DNA of 64,000 nt from Gyromitra esculenta (GCA_038503075.1 JBCAML010000002.1:3162001-3226000), one strand, 5' to 3'; positions 34,901-47,856 are shown, numbered from the stretch's first letter. The notes: a model not told the origin generated them from the sequence alone. A program made the numbers and translations.

Positions 34901-36053
34901 CTTGACTTTCATGTATAGTCGCAGTAGTTATTGCTGTAGCCTACATATTGTACATCCTGTTGCGGGTGTTATGGGGTCATATTATACCCATCCTACCCAT
35001 TTTTTTTCTGCGTACCTATAACCTATCGACTCCTCTCCGAGTCTCCGGTGCATCTCGTCTGTCTCTTTTCTGTTTCTCGTTCCGTGCACCTTTCAAGCTC
35101 CGTCTTTTTCTCTCCCTCTTCCCGTTTCCCGTCTTTCATGCCTAGTCCTGCCTTTGGCTCCTGCTGTCCTTGCTCTCAGACGCACGTACCCACTCGATCA
35201 AGCTTGATCCTCTTCCTCCTCCCTCACCACCATCACCCTGACCCCCGATCACCCCCCCTCTCCATCCTCACACCCAGCGGTCTGGTGCCTGACTTGACCC
35301 ACATCTCGAGTCCCCCAGCCCATTATTCTTTGGCCCCCTTTCCCCTCTGATGTCCTCGGTTTTGTGCGCATATCATATCACAGCTCTTTTTGTCTTCCTC
35401 AGCTCCGGCGGCCTGGACAGCTCTTTCCCAACCAACCACAGCCCTCGATACCTCTTCTCTCACTCCATCAAAACTTTCTTCGTCAGCCTGCTCCCAACTC
35501 TTGGTACAGACAAACTCCTCCTTGTTGTTCATGGCATAGTCGTTGTTGAATCATGCACCAAAGTCTCTTGCACTCGCCGTTCCCAGAAAGCAACTTCTCC
35601 ACACGAAGGACGAGTTTCGGTTCCGGATCGACTGATCGATTACTTTATCTCAAACTTAGCGAGCCCGAGAACGCCAGAGTAAACGATTGAGATTCCTCCG
35701 CTGCGGGGGTACTAGAAGATCACGGGCCAGACAACGGTACTTGAGGATACATACTTATATATCGTACCACACCCCGCGCATCCTAGCACCTATTTTTTAT
35801 TTTCCTGGGTTATAGTTCGTCCACCCTGTAAACGTTATATCCGAGTCAGCACTGTCGTCAGTGGTTCCTGTGCCGTACTCCCTGCCCTCCGGAACACGTC
35901 CCCACCAAACAGAAAACAACGACCATACTGCGCGCACCTCGCCCAAAGCAAAAACATTCCATAGAGGCCACGTTCGAACCTCATTAAAATATCAAGTACT
36001 GGTAAGGCTGCTGGGGACAAGGTCTCCAGTGCACAGGATTCACGTTCACGACA
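31984..36053. other. 4-kb spacer; no gene recognised; pyrimidine-rich promoter-like part at 35.0-35.6 kb
   Basis: The first 2.9 kb is AT-rich with no supported frames. From about 34980 to 35550 the plus strand is strongly pyrimidine-rich (CTGTCTCTTTTCTGTTTCTCG and similar), typical of a strong fungal promoter or 5' UTR. It probably serves the Myb gene starting at or after 36054, whose 5' exon could lie here. Confidence 0.5.
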
Positions 36054-37034
36054 GTGGCTGCTCCGTATCATATCGAAGAGTACCCTGATCAGCATTATAC
36101 CCATCGCCATTATCATCATCATAATAGCCAGTCGCCGTATATCTCACAGGAAAACGAGCCCCGGGGACTTGATTCCCTTGAAGACTTGAACGAGCCGCTG
36201 CTTCTTGTACAGCAGATGGCTCACAATAGACCACCGCCACACATGGGCGGAGCAGGAGGTAGTGGTCACCTTTACGGTCCGGGGTTATCTTCGTCTTCCA
36301 GCAAACCAAGAGCAAGAACTCATGATGCTTTAGAATTGGACCTAAGTGGCCTCCGAGACGACGAGGACGATCAAGATGTTGAACCTCACTATCAACATCT
36401 CCCGCCGCCACCGCATCACCATCCCCAACATACTCATCACCATCACATGCCGGATCAACCGCGGCCCTCGAAAATCGCGCGAACCGATCCTGTCATGGGA
36501 GCCGGTGGAAGCTCGCAAATGGGGATGGCCGGTCCTTCAAATGTTGCAGGTCCTTCAAATATGGCGCAAATGCCGCCACCAGCACCAAGACCCCGAGGCC
36601 CGAAGCTCAAGTTCACTCCCGAAGATGACCAACTCCTAGTCGATTTGAAAGAAAATAAAGCATTGACTTGGAAACAAATCGCTGAATTCTTCCCTGGGCG
36701 GTCCTCAGGGACCTTACAGGTTAGATATTGCACCAAGCTAAAGGCCAAGACAACTCAGTGGACAGATGAGACTGTAAGAACCCTTAAACCCCCATCTAAA
36801 CTCTAATGAAAAATCTCTTGAAAATAATCTCTCTTCGTTCTGATCCGATCTTCCGTTGGTGGCTGGGGTTTAACTTTCTGATGCTGAGGTGCTGCGGGAA
36901 TAAAGGTGTTACGACTTCGCAACGCAATGGTTGAATATGAACAAGACCGCTGGCGCTTGATCGCGGCCAAGGTCGGGAATGGATTTTCCCCAGCAGCATG
37001 CAAAGAAAAGGCAAAAGAATTGGAGGTAGAGTAG
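36054..37034 (+). CDS. Conserved two-repeat Myb DNA-binding protein (up to 282 aa); start uncertain
   Basis: Exons 36054-36773 and 36906-37034 are in frame. Residues 1-180 are His/Pro/Gly/Ser-rich (HHHPQHTHHHH and similar). Repeat 1 is LKFTPEDDQLLVDLKENKALTWKQIAEFFPGRSSGTLQVRYCTKLK. Repeat 2, after the intron, includes VLRLRNAMVEYEQDRWRLIAAKVGNGFSPAACKEKAKEL. This pair is a well-conserved Pezizomycotina Myb type, expected to act as a nuclear transcriptional regulator. The open frame at 36054 begins with GTG. The first in-frame ATG is at 36216, which would shorten the low-complexity part only, and an upstream stop lies at 36003-36005. A spliced 5' exon (donor-like CTG|GTAAGG at 36002) is possible but I found no ATG feeding it. 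Confidence 0.82.
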
Positions 37035-38717
37035 ATCGGAAAATCGTCTAAATTCTCTCAAAGCAAACAGAACCTTCGTACTTCCATATTCATTGATTTA
37101 GGGCTGCAGATACGGTGCTCTGCGATAGTCAGAGTTGGTATTTTTTGGTATTTTTCTCCGCCTCTATTTGGTTGGTTTGGCCTTCTGATTTCTTCTTCTT
37201 TGATTGCTGTCTGCCTCTGTTGATCGATTCCTTTTTTTCATTCCTTCATTTTTATTTTATTTGGGCCGGAGGGGAGTTGGAGTCATCGGTTCGAATATCT
37301 CTCTGTACTTTGAAGAAGTTGCAACAATGATCTCTGCAATCCAGAGAACAGTTTGGTCGGTTAACGGGAGGCAAACACTGTAATTCGATGTTTTTGTAGG
37401 GACAATTGGCGTTCATCCTTTCTCTTCTCCTTCCACGCTTTATTATTTATTTTATTGACCTTCTTTCGAATTCCCCTCTGATTTTCTCTTACTATTTTCT
37501 TCATACTGCCTTTTTTTTCTTTTTTTCTTATTATTTCCTTCATACTTTCATAGGTTCTCTTCCTTTTCGCGATTCATTCGACAAAAGAAAGTGCAACCCG
37601 TTATTTTCTCTTTCAGTATCGAGGGCACAACAGATGGGGTAATATCGAGGTCCTTTGGAAGGCGGAGGGAAAACAGTCGACTGATCGGGAATCGTTGGTA
37701 GTTTATGAGGAACAGGAGACTGAGGGATAATGACGAGTATTGCTTTGTTTTGCTTTTGCTTTTGCTTTGCTTTTTTTCTTTTTTCTTAATGCAGCATGTC
37801 CCTTTTTTGGAAGATTATTATAGGTGCGGTTATATTCTCTCTTTTGTAAACATCGGAGGTGGAGGCCGTATTTGTGTACTCGTATTCCTGTTTACCTTAT
37901 TTCTCTTTTTTAACCATATTTCAATATTAGCAACTATTCTCCTTGTTATTTTTGGTGTGGCTCTTTCTTTTCAGCGCTTCTTATATGCCGGGTCGAGATT
38001 GCAATATATGTACTTCTACCCGTTTTGTTGGCGTGAGGCTGTGTGTGTGTGTTCGCGTATGTCTGTCGTGCTCCTAATAGGAGCTGAGATATTCATTGTC
38101 TTTCTTCCTCTCCATCTTGGAGAAGCTGTATTAATAACAATATAATTGTAGCTGGCGGCGATTCTTAGGTGGTAGCGGATCGAGAGGCCGAGCGCGCGGC
38201 AGGCAAAGCTCTTCCGGTTACCGCTTTGCGCAACCCCGTAGGAGTCATAACAGAGCTGATATAGGCATATATATGTATCCCAAAATGTTAACAAAGAATG
38301 ATATATCTCAACAGCCATGAACGAACGAGGCACCACCGTACGTGTTCTTGCGAGGATCGAATACGAAAAGATCAGTGAGTGAGTAGAGAAGCAACTAAGG
38401 GGTAACCCAAAGAAAGAGGGAAGGAGAAAGACAAGAGAATATGAACAAAGTTCGGTACGAGCCTATGTAGCTTTTCAGGCACTATAATAATAAATTGCCC
38501 TGCCGCACTCCCGCGCGCGGCAGCGTCGCCGTCTCGTGGGGTTGGTGGTTGGGACAAAGGACTTGTTCGTGTTCGTTCGGGTAATGGAGTATTCAATTTA
38601 CGCCCAGTACGAACCTCACCTCACACGACGAAATCGTCTGATTGCCGTGCCATCACAACCACGTCCCATCAACCCCTCCGAAAATCTCCGCTCCGCACTC
38701 AATTCGACCGCCCAACA
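37035..38717. other. T-rich spacer upstream of COX4; no gene recognised
   Basis: Long T-rich tracts (for example 37440-37540 and 37735-37800, with CTTTTGCTTTTGCTTTGC) and a GT microsatellite near 38041-38050. The last ~150 nt before 38718 should contain the COX4 promoter. Frames here are hydrophobic through poly-T and not credible. Confidence 0.5.
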
Positions 38718-39659
38718 ATGCTTCTACAACGTACTTTCGCTCTCGCCCTCCGACGAGTAGCTGCTCCACGTGCTGCCGTCTCGTTCGCGGCGAGACGTTC
38801 TTTGACTACAACTCCGATCCGCTTAAACATTCAAAAGGAGCTCGCGGATAGGGGGATCAAGACTTTCAGCGGTTCTATCATCTACCATCAATAATATCCT
38901 CTGAAATAAATACTAATAGGTAATGATTAGAGATTAAGACTGAAGAGGACCTTCTCCCTCCCGGTGCCACCCCCGGGACTATCCCGACTGATTACGAACA
39001 AGCGACTGGTCTTGAGCGTCTTGAGATTCTCGGAAAAATAGAGGGCGTGGATATCTTCGATATGAAACCACTGGATGCTTCCCGCAAAGGAACTATGGAA
39101 AACCCAATTGTTGTTCAAAGCTTCGGTGAAGAACGGTAATACATCACTCGCCACACTTAACCTCCGCCACGCCACCCCGCCCCCGCCATTTGTGGCAACG
39201 ATGTTCATCGGATACTGATCTACCCATCTGTACAGGTATCTTGGATGCACTGGATACCCGGCCGATTCGCACACCACAATCTGGCTTACCGTCTCTAAGG
39301 ACAGGCCTATTGTAATTATCTCCTACTCCGCCTTTTTTTTTTCTTTTTCCATTTCAATCGCTTACGGAAACAGGAACGCTGCCCTGAATGCGGCAGTGTT
39401 TATAAAATGGAATATGTTGGTGCTGAAGTTTCACACGACGATCATGGCCATGATGAACGTGAGCAGCCCCTGATCCTTACTTTTTCATAGATTCTTGAAA
39501 GTGCACCCTTGGGATCAGGCTATCTCTCGGGAGTTCCTCTTATTGTCCAATATCTATAGTGAAAGGAGCTGATCAATCTAATTTATTTTTTGCATAGATC
39601 ACCAAGTGCATGTCGACCCACCTACTATGGCTGATTTCGTTAAGCCGCAGTACTGGTGA
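38718..39659 (+). CDS. COX4: Cytochrome c oxidase subunit IV (yeast Cox4 / mammalian COX5B type)
   Basis: Exons 38718-38871, 38931-39135, 39236-39311, 39374-39458 and 39598-39659 sum to 582 nt (193 aa) in frame. The N-terminus MLLQRTFALALRRVAAPRAA is an Arg-rich amphipathic matrix-targeting sequence. The mature part has EIKTEEDLLPPGATPGTIP, TDYEQATGLERLEILGKIEG and MKPLDASRKGTMENPI. The zinc site is RYLGCTGYPADSH with CPECG, in the family's usual order. The end is VDPPTMADFVKPQYW. This nuclear-encoded subunit sits on the matrix side of complex IV and is needed for its assembly. Exon 1's donor is weak (G|GTTCTA) but joins KTFS to EIKTEED exactly as in homologues. The intron branch site ACTAAT is visible at 38912-38917. 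Confidence 0.94.
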
Positions 39660-40994
39660 AACACATCTGACATGTATATGTATCCACATACATCCCATAA
39701 ATTCAACTTGTAGAAAAGTATAAATGGTAGTTAGTCTAGGCTATTTTGCGTTAGCTTCCGTTGTTGTCCTTGCATCACCTATCTTTCTAAGAATGTGAGA
39801 CAGAAAGAAAGTTTGACTATGTTAGTAATGACTGATAAGCCATCATATGAGCGGGGGGGTGTCTTGGATGGATTGCGTGTTACCGGGGAATGAGAAGAGG
39901 CATCATTGACGATTGTGTGGACAGGATGGCCTGGAGGGATGTCGTGGAATGCGAGGCGCAGAGCGCGATACGTTGGTCTGCTGTGTGCGTGATCGGCCGA
40001 CGGTTGGAAATTCGCCTATTCGAGGATCCGAGTGGTGCTCGGTATAAAGAGCCTGAACGGTGCAAGTCAGGGCTGATCTGACCCGGAGGTCAAGGCGAGG
40101 GTCAAGACTTGGTTTCGGAAGACGAACTATCTTGGATAGGCACGGACAACTTATTACACAATTTGTGACCCGTCTTTTTTACGCCAGGATCGGTCGTAAA
40201 CCACTTTTCTTTCTTTTTCCTAGCGTCTGCCGCTGGGGTACCTGTCGCTAGTGCCTATTTCTTATGGATGTATGATATGATAGTAGTGCCTGCGCCTACT
40301 GGTACGAGATACTCATTGCTCGTCCCTTACATGATGAATACATGTAGTGATGCTGGATTGAATTGGCACAATGTTTTTCCATCTATCTACCACTCCAATA
40401 GCCCATCCAACCTGCTTTGGAAGCGACAAATCGGAACCCCTTGATAGGTACCAGCAACCGGTATCTTCGATCTTCGATCTCTTCGACTGTCTCACTGAAA
40501 CCATCTGCCGCATCTGCTTCCCCTTCTCCATTTCTCTTATAAAAAAAAACAAAGCAAACCGCAAAAAAAAACAAAAAAAAACCGCCGTTGTTTTCTCAGG
40601 GGTGTTGTCTAATATGATATCATCAAAAAATTATTATTCCGTCCCAGCGATTCAAGTAGTTGAACCAGCAACGAATCATTGACTACCAAGTACACAACTA
40701 GCAACCCTACCTAGATGTACCTATTTCGACCAATAGACCGCTACCAAACAACCGAGCATAAAAAGGAACACTGTAGAACTTTTCCTCTCACCCCTTTCTT
40801 TCTTTCTCCGCGCCTGCCCTTGGAATTACAGGCGCAATCCACATGAATCAATCACACAATCCCCTCGTTTCTGCCATCCACGGACCATATTTGAGCTCTG
40901 TGCTGAAAATTCCAGATCTGTTGAAAACTGCACGCGTCCAAACCTTTACATTGATCCCGACACTTTTTCTGGTTGTTTGTCCCCCGAATCATTA
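39660..40994. other. 3' region between convergent COX4 and PHR1; no gene recognised
   Basis: A-rich and C-rich stretches with no family motifs on either strand. It contains the 3' UTRs of the two convergent genes. Confidence 0.5.
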
Positions 40995-43318
40995 TTATCC
41001 AATCCTACTCCTCAAAGCTTCTTTATACATATCCATGCAAAGTTTCCTCGCCTTCTCATGTTCCACACACGGCTCCGGATACCCCAATTTCTTGAACTCT
41101 TTCTTGCCCAGCCTTTCGTAAGGTGCATGTATAGCTTTCCCCTCCACCCCTCTCAGTTCTTTCACCCATTGCCTAATATAAACACCCTCCGGATCAAACT
41201 TCTCGCTTTGTCTCAACGGGTTGAAGATCCTGAACCATGGCTGTGGATCTACCCCTGTACCTGAACTCCACCCCCACCCCCCGTTGTTGGAGGCAAAATC
41301 ACCATCCACTAGATGTTCCATGAAGAACCGTTCGCCCTTGCGCCAGTCAACAAGAAGATCTTTGCAGAGGAAGGATGCAACAATCATTCGTGCGCGATTG
41401 TGCATGTGGGATGTGGCTAGCAGCTCACGCATTGCAGCATCGACTATAGGAATGCCGGTACGGCCAGTGCACCAAGCGGTGAAGAAAGCACCTGTTTGGG
41501 GTGTTGCGGGCCATTCAATGTTGGCATATGCTGGTTTGAACGGTTTATTCATGCTGTGGGAAGAATATAAGTTATTAACTTTGGGGGGTTTTACGGGAAG
41601 AAGGGACTTACCAAACGTGGGGCCAATTACACAACACATGTTTATAAAAGTCTCGCCAGGCAACTTCAGATATCCAACTGTGGTAAGTCAAACATAGAGC
41701 ATTAGCCTACTTGCACTTTTATGAAACGGTGTGGCTTCCTGAGCAGATAAGATGTGAACAGGCGGCTATAGTGCAATGACTAAACGTATCAGATGCGCCA
41801 AACACGAACACGAAAATTCAATAGAAACACAAGTTAAACTCATAAGACATTTTTTGGCCGATTAATTAAATCTGCGAATCTGCGTGAAGTTGATCTGTTG
41901 TGATAATCTTGCTACTACAACGACTAAAATAGCCTGTTCATGGTATATCGACTGGCTCCAACATCTTTCTCCCTGGCTAGAGGTAATCGAAAGCATTAGG
42001 AAAGTAGTTATACATACGTTATAATGCCTTGATTACCAGCATTCAGCTTTTTTGTGCTATTAGCATCCCTTGCTGCCGCTACTGCTTGTCTCGCTGAGAG
42101 CGTTCCATTCGCAAAATGAACGCTTAGCATACTAGTCCCTCTCTCAGCAAGAGCGTTCCTATCATCAGAGTACTTCGTAATCTGCTCCTTCAGAAATTTA
42201 TATAGCCTTGCCTGAGCTGCGTGTTCGCCAGCAGGGTATAGATTTGCAAGCTCTGTTGTTTCCTCGGGTGACAGTGACTTGGTAGAAGGGGCGGTTGGTA
42301 TAGGGACATTGAAGAGGGCGGAGTAGGTCTCGCGAACGCTAGAGGGGTTGGCGATAGGAGGGGACGAAAGAATCAGACACTCTGGATAAGTGTGAACGTA
42401 TTCGGTCCAGGCGCGGAACCAAGGAGTATAAACAGAGAATTGCTTTTGGGTTGACTATCATGGTTACGCAAATATTAGCACCCATTAGCTTTCGGACAGA
42501 CAGAAAAGCGGAGCGGAGCAATTCCATGGTACCTTAGTCACCAACTCTCCAGGCTTAACAACACAGAGATCATTTTGAACGTTGAAATCCACACCTCTCA
42601 CTACGCCCATTCTGATGATCTTTGCATCGCGTCGTAGTTCATCGACTTCATATTCCGCGTTCGCGTACACGTGGTTAGCACCCCATTCTCTTGCCAGCTC
42701 TAGTACACGCTTTGGTAGCTCTTTTCGACGCCTAATAACTTCGACATAAAGTGGGATGTTAAGCTTAACTAGGTCTTCCCGTAGGATTTTTAATGTCCTA
42801 AGGATGAAATCCACTTTAGCTGGACTCGTGAGATGGGCTTCCAAGTCCTGTGGAGACACAAGGTACATTCCAATGAGAGTTGCTTCATTCTCCCCCTCCT
42901 TGACGATTTTGGCCTTTGTGGAGCTGAATTTTAGAGCAGTATTATCCCCTAGTCTTAGGTCTCCTCTAAACCAGTGTACGACTGAGCGACCGAGCGGGAT
43001 TTCGCTCCTTGTCTTCGAAGTTTCGATTAAGGCTGCCTCCAAGGCTTCGATGGGGCGTTGGCGGTCTCCGTCTATATACTCCTGTGCGCGCTCGTTTGAC
43101 AGCTCTGGAGGGTAATACTTTCGAAGGATCAGGCCATCTTGACTGTCATCATGCTGTAAGCCCTTAGTAGTAGTTGGAGGTGTTGTAGCCAACGACTTCA
43201 CTGGAATGTTTTTGTTTGTTCCTGTTCTAGGGAAGGCATCCTGTGATGGGTTCTTGGCTTTCTTAGGTGAAGCTTTGATTGATGGAGGGCGTGTGGGAGC
43301 TTTGCGCTTTGGAGGCAT
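40995..43318 (-). CDS. PHR1: Deoxyribodipyrimidine (CPD) photolyase, class I
   Basis: Minus-strand exons 43318-42533, 42454-42018, 41677-41612 and 41553-40995 sum to 1848 nt (615 aa) in frame. The first ~60 residues are Lys/Pro-rich (KRKAPTRPPSIKASPKKAK), a probable nuclear and/or mitochondrial targeting region. The antenna-binding alpha/beta domain begins at VVHWFRGDLRLGDNTAL (~residue 113). The FAD-binding helical domain has YTPWFRAWTEY, LSVHFANGTLSARQAV, WISEVAWRDFYKHVL, and then HMHNRARMIVASFLCKDLL, FMEHLVDGDFASNNGGWGW, FRIFNP and GVYIRQWVKEL. The enzyme uses blue light and FADH- to split cyclobutane pyrimidine dimers. The asparagine-rich SNNGGWGW and WFRIFNP motifs match CPD photolyases rather than 6-4 enzymes or cryptochromes. 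Intron 2 is long (340 nt). Confidence 0.95.
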
Positions 43319-45039
43319 CGTGCTAGGAGAGTGTGAATAGAACGGTCTACTGGGCCTGAAGCTAGTTGGAGCGGTGTGAATTATAGTTAATCACCAATAA
43401 CTAACATTCAATAAGAACGGGGAGCTACCTGGCCCGGATGAGCTTGGGAGTTATGAGGCCGTAGAGTTGCAGAAGATGGTGATAGGGAGTGGGATGGAAG
43501 GTAAAGGGCGAAACGCATGCGCAGAGGGTCCGAGAAAGGGACATCGAGACATCTTTGGCTATGAGACGACTGAGTAAGGGTCGATCTGCCAAAACCCCAG
43601 CGATTCAAGCTGGCAGGAGATGTGATAGAGATCGTGATCTCAGATAAGCGAGGTAAGGGTTAGGTTACACTCGAAACAACCTGGTTGTCGGGTTCATGTT
43701 GCACGTACTATCACTCGGCTAATCGCGTAATGGAAAGTGTCGATCACAAACCATCACTCATCGTAAGGAATCTATTGAGGAAAGAGCAAAAGCTTCGAGA
43801 TTTACTATTCTACCCATCCATCTATTAGGCGCACAAAAATAGAGAGAGCCAGAGAAGTGAGGAGTTTGCGAACTTGATCAGAGATCGTTCAAGCGGAGCG
43901 ATCTCCCAAGCTATCTGCATACATGTACTTTTCCTAGGATACATCGTACGCGCATCTAGTGGATGTGAATTTACTATAAACCCCCCCCTCGTTCTCTCTT
44001 TCTAAACCCTTTCCTTCCACGCATCCTTTCTATACCTTCCTATACTTGCCTCATCACAGTAATTACCTTCGTGTCACACTTATTATATAGATCTTGATGA
44101 ATGTACTTAATGAATAAATAACAATATAGATCTTGATTCTCACTTTTCACTATTGCCTGTACAAGTATGAGTGGTGGATTGGTAATGCTTTTGAAGATTT
44201 TTTTACCAACAGTGGATTAACAAGAGGATCGATGATAATGATCTTAAGGCTGATGTTTAGCAATCGTATGCTTTCATAGTCTCAACAGATTATTGAAACT
44301 AAAATGCGAGGTTTAGCAACTAGACCCGCTTCCTATGAATTTTATTTTAGTGGTCTTCTTACCCCACTCAACATGCTTCTGATTTTATCATGGCGCATCA
44401 CTCGGCTCATCCGCTTCATTAACTCGTGATGCTGACAAAGTATAAAGCGTACGTACAACTACGTATTCCGTTTGTAGTCCTAAATGCACCGTCCTGCCTG
44501 CTTTTGGGTGAGAAATAAAGAATGCGTAATGTAAGGAGAGAGGGAAAAAACGAGACGCCGACTCCATCACTCTCCTTTCCTAACTGCTTTAAGAAAAAAA
44601 AAGAAGATAAGAGGGAAGAGAAAAGGAAAAGAATATAAGGCCAAATCTAATAAACAAACAAAAAATTTCGCGATGAAGTCCGACCCAGCCGCCTTGCCCC
44701 GCTTCACACTACTACCCGTACATAGCAATTTATGAATAACAAACGAAATAATGCGATAGAAGACAAACTTCGAGATGAGTCTTCTCGAGCATCTTCTCGC
44801 GCATACATACATACTCTTTCTCCTGAGATAAAATGCGGAAGCAGGGCTAGACATCGCACAACATCACATCGATCCATCACCATGCATCATTCCATCGTTA
44901 TCACGAAATCCCCTTCCAGCCACATATTTGAAAATCGACTCCCCGCCTACAAAGGAAACCGAAAAGGAAACCCACCCGTATACCCGTATATCCGCCTACC
45001 CGGCCCCCTTAAACCCCTATCTAGTCCCCAAACTCCGTG
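43319..45039. other. Upstream of PHR1 and downstream of the cNMP/F-box gene; no gene recognised
   Basis: The minus-strand PHR1 promoter should lie just above 43318. The rest is AT-rich with purine runs (about 44585-44640) and no supported frames. Confidence 0.5.
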
Positions 45040-47856
45040 TCACCGTCTCCTGTCCCCCGAAGCTACATCCACCGCCACAATCTCAAACCTGATGTTCCTC
45101 TTCCAAAGCTGAGTGCATTTTTCCACGCCGCCTGCTTCAATCCACCTCGTTAGGTTCTTGCATTGACTCACATCGAACACCTCTAAATTGTGACATCCCT
45201 CGACGACTGCCTCCACACCCACTCCTGTTACACGGACACACCCCCTTACCGATAGTTCCCTAAGCTCTAGAAGGTGTAATCCAATCGCACGTAAGGAGGA
45301 GTCGGAGACTGCGGAGCCACAGAATGAGAGTTTCAGAGTTGATAGATGAGGGCAACCGAGGGAAAGAACTTCTGTTGCTGTATCGGATAGGGCGCAACAG
45401 AATGACTATAGGATTTACCATTGTCAGATTTCAGACATGCAGGGTGGTGGGAAAATAATGTAGGAGAAAGTGATAGAAAATAGAATTAAACAAACCAGAT
45501 CCAAAACCCTCAACCCCTTTGCTGCATTTGTTAAAAAAACAACAGCGCTGTCCGTAAGATATGTGCAATCCGCTAAACAAAGACTCCTCAATTTTTCGAA
45601 TCTCGTCATACTCCAACTCTGAAACCCTTGATCCGTGATCGTCGTACACCGCGTCAAATCCACGTGCTCCAATCTTTTCGCCGCATGGGCTGCCAAATGT
45701 GCCATGGTTCTGTCCGTAACATGCTTACAATAGCTCAGTGTCAATCGTCGTAGGTTGGGGCATCCAATAACCGTCCCGGGGACTGGGAATATCAGTGGTT
45801 GCTTGTTCGCTGCTGCGGTAGCTGCTTGCTGTTCTGCGTACATCGGGTGGAATTCGGGAACAACCCAACCGACTACTCGCGCTAGGAGCGTGTCGCTGAC
45901 TTTCCGGCAGTTACTGAGATCTATTTCTTCCAGGCCTTTGGCACGATTAGACATTTCTAGGATGGCTTGACCGGTAATATCCCAAACGCTTTTCATTTTC
46001 CAAGTTTTGACATTAGCACCACAGCTTTGGGCAAGCACCGTGAACCCTTCATCGCCAATGTGGAAGCAATTCGAGATATCTATTAGTGACGGTCGGTTCC
46101 CGACAAACGGGGCTATCGCGTTTACCAGCACGGAGTCGTTAATAACTCGGTTGTAGGGTCTTAGGTCCAGTGTTTGCAGTAAGTATGGTGAGCTAGTCAG
46201 CAGTCTTGACCAATGTGTTGAGACCTGCCGTACTCGCATCAACTCATGTAGCTCCATATGTTTGAAAATATGTATTAAAATATCATCTCTAAATTGCCCG
46301 ATATTGAACCTAGAGGGCTTCCTTGATAATATTCGTGCCCTTTTTGGTGCCGAGTGATGTTCTGGTGGTGTCGTCACGTGTTTTGATTTCATCGGCGATG
46401 GTGTGGTGGCTCTCGATAGGGGACTTGTCTTCTCTTCTGTAGGCGAGGAACCGGCAGACGTGGCTACAGATTGTGGAGGTGGAGGAGCAAGTGAACCTCT
46501 TCGAGATTTTGCTCCAAAGGACTCGAAATTCACGGGTAGGTAGGGGTCGGGGTCAAAAGGTTCAACGACGTTCCCGTCGTTCTGGCCCATTACCTTTAAA
46601 GGCGATTCTTGTACGAGGTGTGTCGTACTCTGCCGATCTGATAAATCCAATTTGGCAATCGTTGGTGTTGGTGGAGCATCTGTCATGACAAGATTCTCGC
46701 CATCTGCGTCCATCCGGTGTCTCGCTGTCTCCTCGAGTTGCTTTTGAACTTCAGGGGGACATTTTTTCCACAGTTCCGCCAGGACGTCACCCTCTATCAC
46801 AAGGCTCTCAACATAGGTTATGCTGCGTACAGTGGCCGTCCTCCTGAGAGCTAAAGAAAGAGCAGTGACTTCACCAAAGTGTTGTCCTTTCCGCAATCGA
46901 GCCTTTACTCGGTTGATAGGATCGGTAACTGATTCATCCACCACCTCAACCTCGCCGCGGACAATGAAGTAAATCTCCCTCCCAAGTGAGTTTTGTTGAA
47001 TGATGTTTTGAAAGGGCCCGAATGTCCTTGGCTGTGCACTTAGCCCGAGAAAATGAAGGTTCTCCTGAGGCAAGTTCGAGAACAGTGGTAATTCCTTCAG
47101 CAATTGTCGTATGTTCACTTGTCCACTACCCAACGCCGAGCTACCCACCCATGGGCTGCCGGGCGTTAGCCCCCGATGACTACCCTCCGCCCTTCCATTC
47201 TCAAGATCGAGATCCCCATCTGAATCCACTGCTCTCTTCACTCCACCTATCCTCACTCGGCTAGATTCTCTCTCTTGCTTCTTTTTGTTGAGAAGCGTCA
47301 GTCTCTCTTCTGCCTCCTCTCTTATGGCTCTCTCGACGTCAGGGAAGTTCGGTAGCTCGCGCTGCAGTGCTTCTTTGGTCAATACTACGAGCAAACATCT
47401 GCTTCGGGCAATGATCGTAGCCGTTCGTGGTATATCCATCAGGATACCAATCTCCCCAAAGAATGCACCTGGGCGTAGCTCTGCATATGTGCTTTCTCCG
47501 TCCCTTGAGGTGACTGCTACTGCACCCCGAACTAGCCAGTACATAGCCTTCGCGTCATCACCTTCAGTGAGAATATAGTCTCGCGGTGAATGTAACTGAG
47601 GCCGTAAATGCGTGGCGACAGCAGAAAGAAACTCCTCGGGGGCCGACAGGAATAGCGGGAAAGATCGCAGCCGCTCCAAAAGATCCAACGGCATACCATT
47701 CTGGGTAGTTAGCGGTGATGGGCGGGCAGGTTTCGCAGGGTTGGTTTGCGATTCAAAGTGGTGGACGATCTGAATTGTATTCACATGACCATTAAATCCA
47801 TCCCCAGATGGTGGCGGTGAAAGTACTATCGGGGGTCCTCGTCGTCGGTGATGCAT
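45040..47856 (-). CDS. Protein with two cyclic-nucleotide-binding domains, an F-box and leucine-rich repeats (908 aa)
   Basis: Minus-strand exons 47856-45496 and 45405-45040 sum to 2727 nt in frame. Domain 1 (residues ~55-170): LERLRSFPLFLSAPEEFL, LVRGAVAV and phosphate-binding cassette FGEIGILMDIPRTAT (133-147). Domain 2 (~248-365): LLKELPLFSNLP, IVRGEVEVV and FGEVTALSLALRRTAT (328-342). Both cassettes keep the Glu and Arg that contact cAMP/cGMP in the family. A Ser/Pro-rich linker (~380-510) precedes the F-box (~518-560, FRDDILIHIFKHMELHELMRVRQVSTHWSRLL). AMN1/GRR1-like leucine-rich repeats follow (LIDISNCFHIGDEGF, LEEIDLSNCRKVSD, LRRLTLSYCKHVTD, LEHVDLTRCTTITDQGF, LRELSVRGCVRVTGVGV). The expected role is a substrate receptor of an SCF ubiquitin ligase, perhaps tuned by a cyclic nucleotide; ligand and targets are inference. 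The final WKRNIRFEIVAVDVASGDRRR tail is short and basic. Confidence 0.92.

Noticed and set aside
35048..35350. 100-codon plus-strand frame rich in Ser/Pro/Leu
   Set aside because: Arises from the pyrimidine-rich promoter-like tract; every frame of such DNA is open by composition.
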